This document shows, one piece after another, positions 59,021 through 64,000 of a stretch of DNA of 64,000 nucleotides. The DNA comes from Suillus spraguei. Taxonomy: Eukaryota > Basidiomycota > Agaricomycetes > Boletales > Suillaceae. How positions within the stretch are numbered: position 1 is the stretch's first letter; every line of letters starts with the position of its first letter. The notes under the pieces were generated by a model. It saw only the letters and a program-made list of their open reading frames with translations. It did not search any database and was not told the DNA's origin. Position numbers and translations under genes: made by a program. The stretch covers positions 62,001 to 126,000 of the forward strand of contig JABCPU010000011.1 in NCBI GenBank assembly GCA_016800925.1. Reading direction: 5' to 3'.

Positions 59021-59680
59021 GCGGTCGAATCCAAAGTTGTACCTGTCTTCCTTCTAAAAGAAGCTCACCTACAGTGTTCTTTGGACTTTGCACGCACCAG
59101 GATATCGCGACCGGTCATGGAGAGGACGGGCCTCTCTGTTATCCGACTCTTCCAAAGTTCAGGGCTGCGTCATGATCATGCTTCTCCTAGTTTTCTCCGG
59201 GGGTGCGGACGTCGATCCGTACGAGTTTCCGACATAGATACTAAAATCCAGACAGGCGTTGGAAATTTAAACTCACTTCTCTCATGAATACCTTGAAAGA
59301 TACAGGCTGGCTTGAACGCGACTCCCAGCACATCAAGAACGTACGTAAAAGTATGGTCCGGGAGATCCGTGAGCGGTCATTCAAAGTTGTACGTAGCTGC
59401 TGGAATACATAGGTCGAGTTGCATAAATCTTCCTCCTAAATGAAGCTCACGTACCTGCAGCGTTCCATCAGGTGCTTAGATAGGTCATATGTGCAACTTT
59501 GCTTCTGCAATTGCGTTAAGAGTGGTCGGAGTGGTTCCTAGGGCCCAGGCAAAGATGACGACTTAATGGCTGATTGTTGGCCCTCTGTTACGGTTGTCCG
59601 ACCCGAATTTCACAAGGTCAGGGCTGTTGCATGGCGGGCGTGGCTTAATACCGAGGGAGCTCTCTTTGCGATGTAGATGT
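59015..59680 (+). repeat. Two diverged direct repeats
   Basis: Copy A (about 59015-59215) and copy B (about 59368-59680) share ordered blocks: GTGAGCGGTC with CAAAGTTGTAC, CTTCCTYCTAAA with GAAGCTCAC, a GCCTCTCTGTT/GCCCTCTGTT block with TCCGAC, and TTCAGGGCTG/GTCAGGGCTG. The spacing between copies grows from about 353 to 451 bases along the pair, showing insertions. It is a decayed tandem duplication. Confidence 0.55.
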
Positions 59681-60540
59681 CAATCCGCGGTAGAAAAAAA
59701 TCAAGCAAATGATCCAAGCTACTGCTTTCCTGAAAGACAGGCACAAGCACCTTCGTGGTATCTCAGCTCGTCTGTAAAGAACGCATATTATCATTGCCAT
59801 CTTCGTCGAACCAGAGACATTTCTCTTTACCTGACTAAATTACCTCAGAGAAGACGTTATTTCAGCATGTGAGCTGACGGGTCAAGAAAAAAAATATTCT
59901 AACATGTTCGATTTATATAACTAGAACAAGTTTTGAACTTCTGCAGGTGTGTATCAGAACCATCATGTTTCTAGATTGCTTATTTGATTGTGCCATGATG
60001 CTGTTACGAGATCATCTCACACGTCTTCCCCAAAGGTTAGTACAATAAATCAATGACGGCAAAAGTGCTGACAAAGATAACTGCAGCCAGCATCGCCTCA
60101 TGACATGAAACTGAGTTCTATCGGCCTACGGTACTGCATTTGTCATTTGCTATGATATACATATGTTCCGTTGTTTTATCCAGTCACTTACCGTCATGCG
60201 TTTGCGCGACCCTGTTTGACCTGAGCTTCGAATGCTTAGACCCCTCACAGGCTCAATTTTTAGCTTCCCAATCGTCTTCTAACAGGCCCCTCAGTCTTCT
60301 GGATGCATCGTGCATTTCCTGCAGCTATTTGGGAACGGCGCGCGGTATGAGCCGCGCCTTGAGTGGATCACACCTTTCTCGGAATTGATGAGGCGCAATA
60401 TTGGTGTTTGAGTCTGTCGTTATGGTGAGAGCAGTTAGATCAATGCTGCGGATGCTCCTGCTTAGATGTATTATATCCGCAGATAGCTCTGGTAGCCTGG
60501 ACGTGAAGCCAACTCGAAATATCCATACATTCGCGATTTA
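59681..60540. other. Gene-poor region
   Basis: No firm gene. An open frame at 60140-60388 (+) is not recognised. Confidence 0.35.
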
Positions 60541-60562
60541 TGGCGCTCCTACATAGCGAATA

Positions 60563-60990
60563 CTAGAAGGTAGCCGAAGGGGACGTGCGTCTAAACATTA
60601 TTTGAGTCGAATGTGGCGGCGGCTCCGCGGGTTGCTGGGTCAACTTCTTTAAGCCGGATACTCCTTGAGAGCTCACCTGTGAGTTCGAGGCTCCTTTAAA
60701 AATAAGATCACGGATATGGAGATGAATAGACCCTAACGGGTTCTGCTCTGGTTTGGCAGAGACAGATATATCCAAAGATCTAGTAGCATGCGGCATTGGA
60801 AGGGTCAATCGAATGAGAATGACCTCATGTTCAGAGGGACGGACATATGGATAGAACCTATATTTAACGCGCAAGAATCGAGTAGGACGCCGGTGATATG
60901 AGGCAATCTGATGAAACCTTGAAGTACGGATGCGGCGTCGGCGTCCGAGCTCAAGATCAATACTGGCGATAGAGTACGAGACCTGTGAAG
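60563..60990 (-). CDS. Possible exon of an unrecognised gene
   Basis: The minus frame, with an acceptor-like AG near 60986 and a GTGAGC donor near 60675, reads VSYSIASIDLELGRRRRIRT, then FLRVKYRFYPYVRPSEHEVI and LRLTLPMPHATRSLDI-type sequence. It has ordinary amino-acid composition for a protein. No start or known domain was found, and it may be a real exon or chance. Confidence 0.3.
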
Positions 60991-61850
60991 GAGAATGATG
61001 AAGATCCCGATTCTAGTCTGGTTTTACAAGGTGAATTGGTCCTAGTAAATTGAATTGCACAGTCGCCTTGCAGCAGAGAACAATGCCGAGTCGGACATGG
61101 ATCGACGATATAAGGCGTAGGCAGACTGATCTCTTTGTTGTTGTAAAAGGCGTGGCCTAGCAGTTCGGTTACTTTTTACATCGGACAATTGGTGATCGAT
61201 CTTGCGTGTGAATGCGGTTTGAAGGAAGCCGGTATCAGATACCGCCTTTTCGCATGCACGATGCAGGATAGAGTGGCGTGGCATTTAGGACTTATGATAC
61301 AATAAGTGGTGCGATCATACATGAGCATTTCATTTGATTTCTGCCACGTAGGCACTGATAAGAGAGGTCCTCTACTACTAGGTGCTCCCCTATGATGCGC
61401 CTAGAAGCGCACGCAGCACGCGGGGTAGTATTCGGACCCCGGAAGCGAAATTTATTACTTAATGGCGTTGGATACATTGTGTTGATACACATGGTCTGAA
61501 ACTAATTATGGTATGTGAGCATGTGGATCTAACGGTAGTAATAAATGCACGTAAAATATCATGCTGAGCTCAACGTCGTAGGCCACGACGATGAAACCTG
61601 AATGAAACTGACGGGGCTTAGTATAAGGGTCATTTGTAGTGCCAAGTTGTAATTTTTATTTTATTATCTTGACTAGTCGTGAACTGCGGGTTAACCATTT
61701 ATGGAAAGTGAGTAGCACATGGGATATCGTGGCTGTATAAACCTAGCCTCGTCCTTAGTAACTTGAGCTCTCCCTCCATCCCTTCGTAAGTTCAGCCTCG
61801 AGGCTTTCAACTTTAAAAAGATTCGCTTAATCCAACTCACCCTCATTATT
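60991..61850. other. Intergenic, upstream of kinase gene
   Basis: A minus frame at 61042-61284 is not recognised. The last part holds the kinase promoter. Confidence 0.35.
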
Positions 61851-64000
61851 ATGAACAGATACGCTAAAGGCCTTTCTGCTACGACGCCGCTCAACGTTGA
61901 ATGCACTAATAAACTCACAGAAGTCCAGCAGGTTTCTGAAGACTCTGAGCAGTCCGACGACGGCGATAGCGACCATAAACAGTCAATATCGTCTTCAAAG
62001 ACATCGTTCTCGTCGTTCGTAGTTCCAAGAAAGCGTTACAACTATCTCTCTGTTTCCCGACTACACGAGCTCATGTTGCAATATTCCGCCCAACCAATTC
62101 CTCTTCCTCTTCCCTATAAACAGAATCGTACTAAAGAAACTCTTCATAATGACTACCCACATTCACATTCTCGTCTTTTCAACAGGCGCTTCGCCAAAGA
62201 ACCACTTCGCAAACAACAGCCTTCTTCGGTTCCACCCGTTTTACCAATTCTATTCCATCCCCCCCAGTTCCAATTTCTATTCCATCTCCAATTCCATCCC
62301 CACTCATACCACCACCAAGTCCAACTCTTCCTTCAGTGTCCTCTCTCATAGAGGATGTATTGGCTCCAGGCGACCTCATCGGCGAGGACTTACTTCTCCA
62401 GGGTGAACCAGTTCGTCCTTGCGTCCTCGCCCCAATAGATATGAATACTGCAAAAGAATTCGAAGTCGTTCGTAGACTAGGAACAGGCAGCTATGCAGTC
62501 GTCTATCTCGTTCGTGAAGTCATCTCTCGCATCCCTATCAGCGAGGATGGCCACGTCGGCGTCCTCGACCTCGATCCCACCCCTCCACCTATTGTCTACG
62601 GTAGAAACTTTGCTCTCAAAGTCCTCTCAAAGGCAAACCTCGACTCCGAAGCTCTCACAGCACAGCTCACCGAGGTCACAATCCACCAGTCCCTCTCCCA
62701 ACATCCAAACATAGTCACACTCCATCGTACGCTCGAGACGGACGCTTTTCTCTTACTTGTCCTGGAGTTTGTCCCGGGTGAAGATCTCTTTTATTTCCTC
62801 GAGCAAGCACGCGATCACTATGCCCCAGACGAGAGCACAGAGAGCAAGACTCCTCCTACCCCCTCTCTTCTCGCCACTCTACACCCCTCCGCATTGCTAA
62901 GCCACACCCGTCTCAGACTCATCGCAAGTATGTTCGCACAAATGTGCGATGCAGTCGCCGCATGCCATGACCAGCGCGTCTTTCACCGCGATATCAAGCC
63001 AGAAAACTTTATCGTCACAGACGGCTATGCACCTTCTTCCTCTTCAGACATCATGGAACGCAAAGTCCTAGTCAAGCTCACAGACTTTGGTCTAAGCACA
63101 AACGAGGTAGAAAGCGCCGACATGGATTGTGGGAGTGCACCCTACATGAGCTTCGAGTGCCGTAACAATGTAGCTCCGACCTACAGCCCCGAGAGGAGCG
63201 ACGTCTGGAGTCTTGGTATCGTCTTAATCAACATGTGTGTTGCTTTCTTGTCGATAAATAACAATTTCTGATATTGGTGTCAGGTTGTACCACTATAATC
63301 CATGGACAGACACCTCTGACGGCGCCTGTTCCTCTTTTTCCCTTTTCCGCACACATGGCGCCCACTTTTTTATGCAGCGCTTTACGGGCATGACCTGGCC
63401 CGTCGCCGAGTTCCTTACCCAGCGTGTATTTGTCCTCCCTCCCTTCGACGCCAACCACATGCCCGTCACCGCCCGTCAATTCGGTGCATGGATCAAGGAC
63501 CTTCCTACCCTCCTTTGCGACCGCGAGTCTCACAGAGGCCACAAGCGTGTCCTCAGCACAGCCTCATCAACACTTGGCCACCCCCTCTCCTCATGCCCGC
63601 CCTCTCGCCGCCCCTCCTCCCGTGCAGCACTCCGCACTCCACTCGTATGCAGCAGGTCTTTGAGCAGAGCTCCAAGCGTCGGTAGTGTCCTCGTTGAAGA
63701 GCCCGAAGACCTCTCTCGCGAGTGTCAAGGCGAGCACAACGAAGACGAAGACGGCCGCTCGCGGTCGACCAAGAAACGGGGAAAGCGCGGGTCGCGAAAA
63801 GCAGGGCAGAAAACAACGACGGATGAGACCCTGCAGACGCTCGCTGTTGCTTCGCAGAGTTTGGCACGGGAGATCAGTCTTGCTAGTCGGGGTGCGAGCC
63901 GCTCTTCGTCGCTTGGGATCGTTAATTTGGGCAGAAATGCGAGCCATGCTTCGAGTGTTGCGAGGCATGCGGCTGTGGAGGCGGAGGCCCGAGGCCTGTG
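61851..64000 (+). CDS. Ser/Thr protein kinase, Ran1/Pat1 (Vhs1/Sks1) type, 3'-partial
   Basis: The kinase domain starts VVRRLGTGSYAVVYLVRE (Gly-rich loop) and continues with NFALKVLSKANLD (ATP Lys), FHRDIKPENFIV (catalytic HRD), LTDFGLSTN (DFG), and APYMSFECRNN (activation-loop end), then RSDVWSLGIVLINM and LYHYNPWTD. The order and wording match basidiomycete Ran1-like kinases. The kinase frame has no good start of its own (a GTG at 62336 is not credible). A plausible join uses a donor near 62128 and the acceptor at about 62221, linking the upstream MNRYAKGLSATTPLNVE exon and a Pro-rich linker. A 51-nt intron near 63235 is traced. The C-terminus is Arg/Ser-rich and runs off the window end. 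Confidence 0.82.

Noticed and set aside
62336..62440. Kinase starting at the GTG at 62336
   Set aside because: Fungal nuclear genes start at ATG. The frame continues upstream as a Pro-rich linker, so a spliced upstream exon is more likely.
1..64000. CRISPR array, bacterial operon, viral genome or complete retrotransposon
   Set aside because: No short regularly spaced repeats with unique spacers were seen. The only regular array is the 148-bp tRNA-derived one. No reverse transcriptase, integrase or capsid motifs were found in any open frame.

Overview
This window is nuclear DNA of a filamentous basidiomycete, most likely an agaricomycete. Genes are split by many short GT-AG introns of about 47-60 nt, with a few GC-AG introns, and both strands are densely used. 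Protein families are typically fungal. An atromentin-type (A-T-TE) quinone synthetase at 37-40 kb suggests Boletales or another atromentin-producing agaric lineage, but that placement is inference. I found no bacterial operon, CRISPR array or virus.

Left part (0-9.3 kb): an amidohydrolase and an unrecognised nuclear-type protein are followed by about 5 kb of gene-poor DNA. That stretch holds a five-unit tandem array of tRNA-derived (SINE-like) repeats, a displaced copy of the 3' end of a P5B ATPase gene, and a decayed Helitron helicase fragment. Middle-left (9.3-25.2 kb) is a housekeeping block: ribosomal protein uL11 (RPL12), a small single-pass membrane protein, the intact P5B ATPase (Ypk9/ATP13A-type), the Golgi SNARE Bos1, the rRNA-processing factor Rrp17/Nop25, a FAM72-domain protein, a cytosolic GH5 glycosidase and an unrecognised protein.

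Centre (26.5-43.6 kb): a gamma/epsilon-adaptin-like protein is divergent to the mitotic-exit GAP Bub2. Next come three same-strand genes, allantoicase, a bZIP regulator and a nucleoside hydrolase, which look like a small purine/nitrogen salvage group. The atromentin-type synthetase, RACK1/Cpc2 (with an apparent 1-nt frameshift) and a conserved unrecognised protein follow.

Right part (44-64 kb): a truncated transposase, a MITE-like element with perfect 24-bp terminal inverted repeats, an MFS sugar-type transporter (FHS family), an alpha/beta hydrolase containing a 10-nt microexon, a decayed copy of the transporter 3' end, Got1, and a Ser/Pro-rich protein. An approximately 8.6-kb gene-poor stretch follows, and then a Ran1-like Ser/Thr kinase that runs off the window.

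Exon joins were worked out by hand. Where total coding length was checked and found to be a multiple of three, this is stated in the entry.
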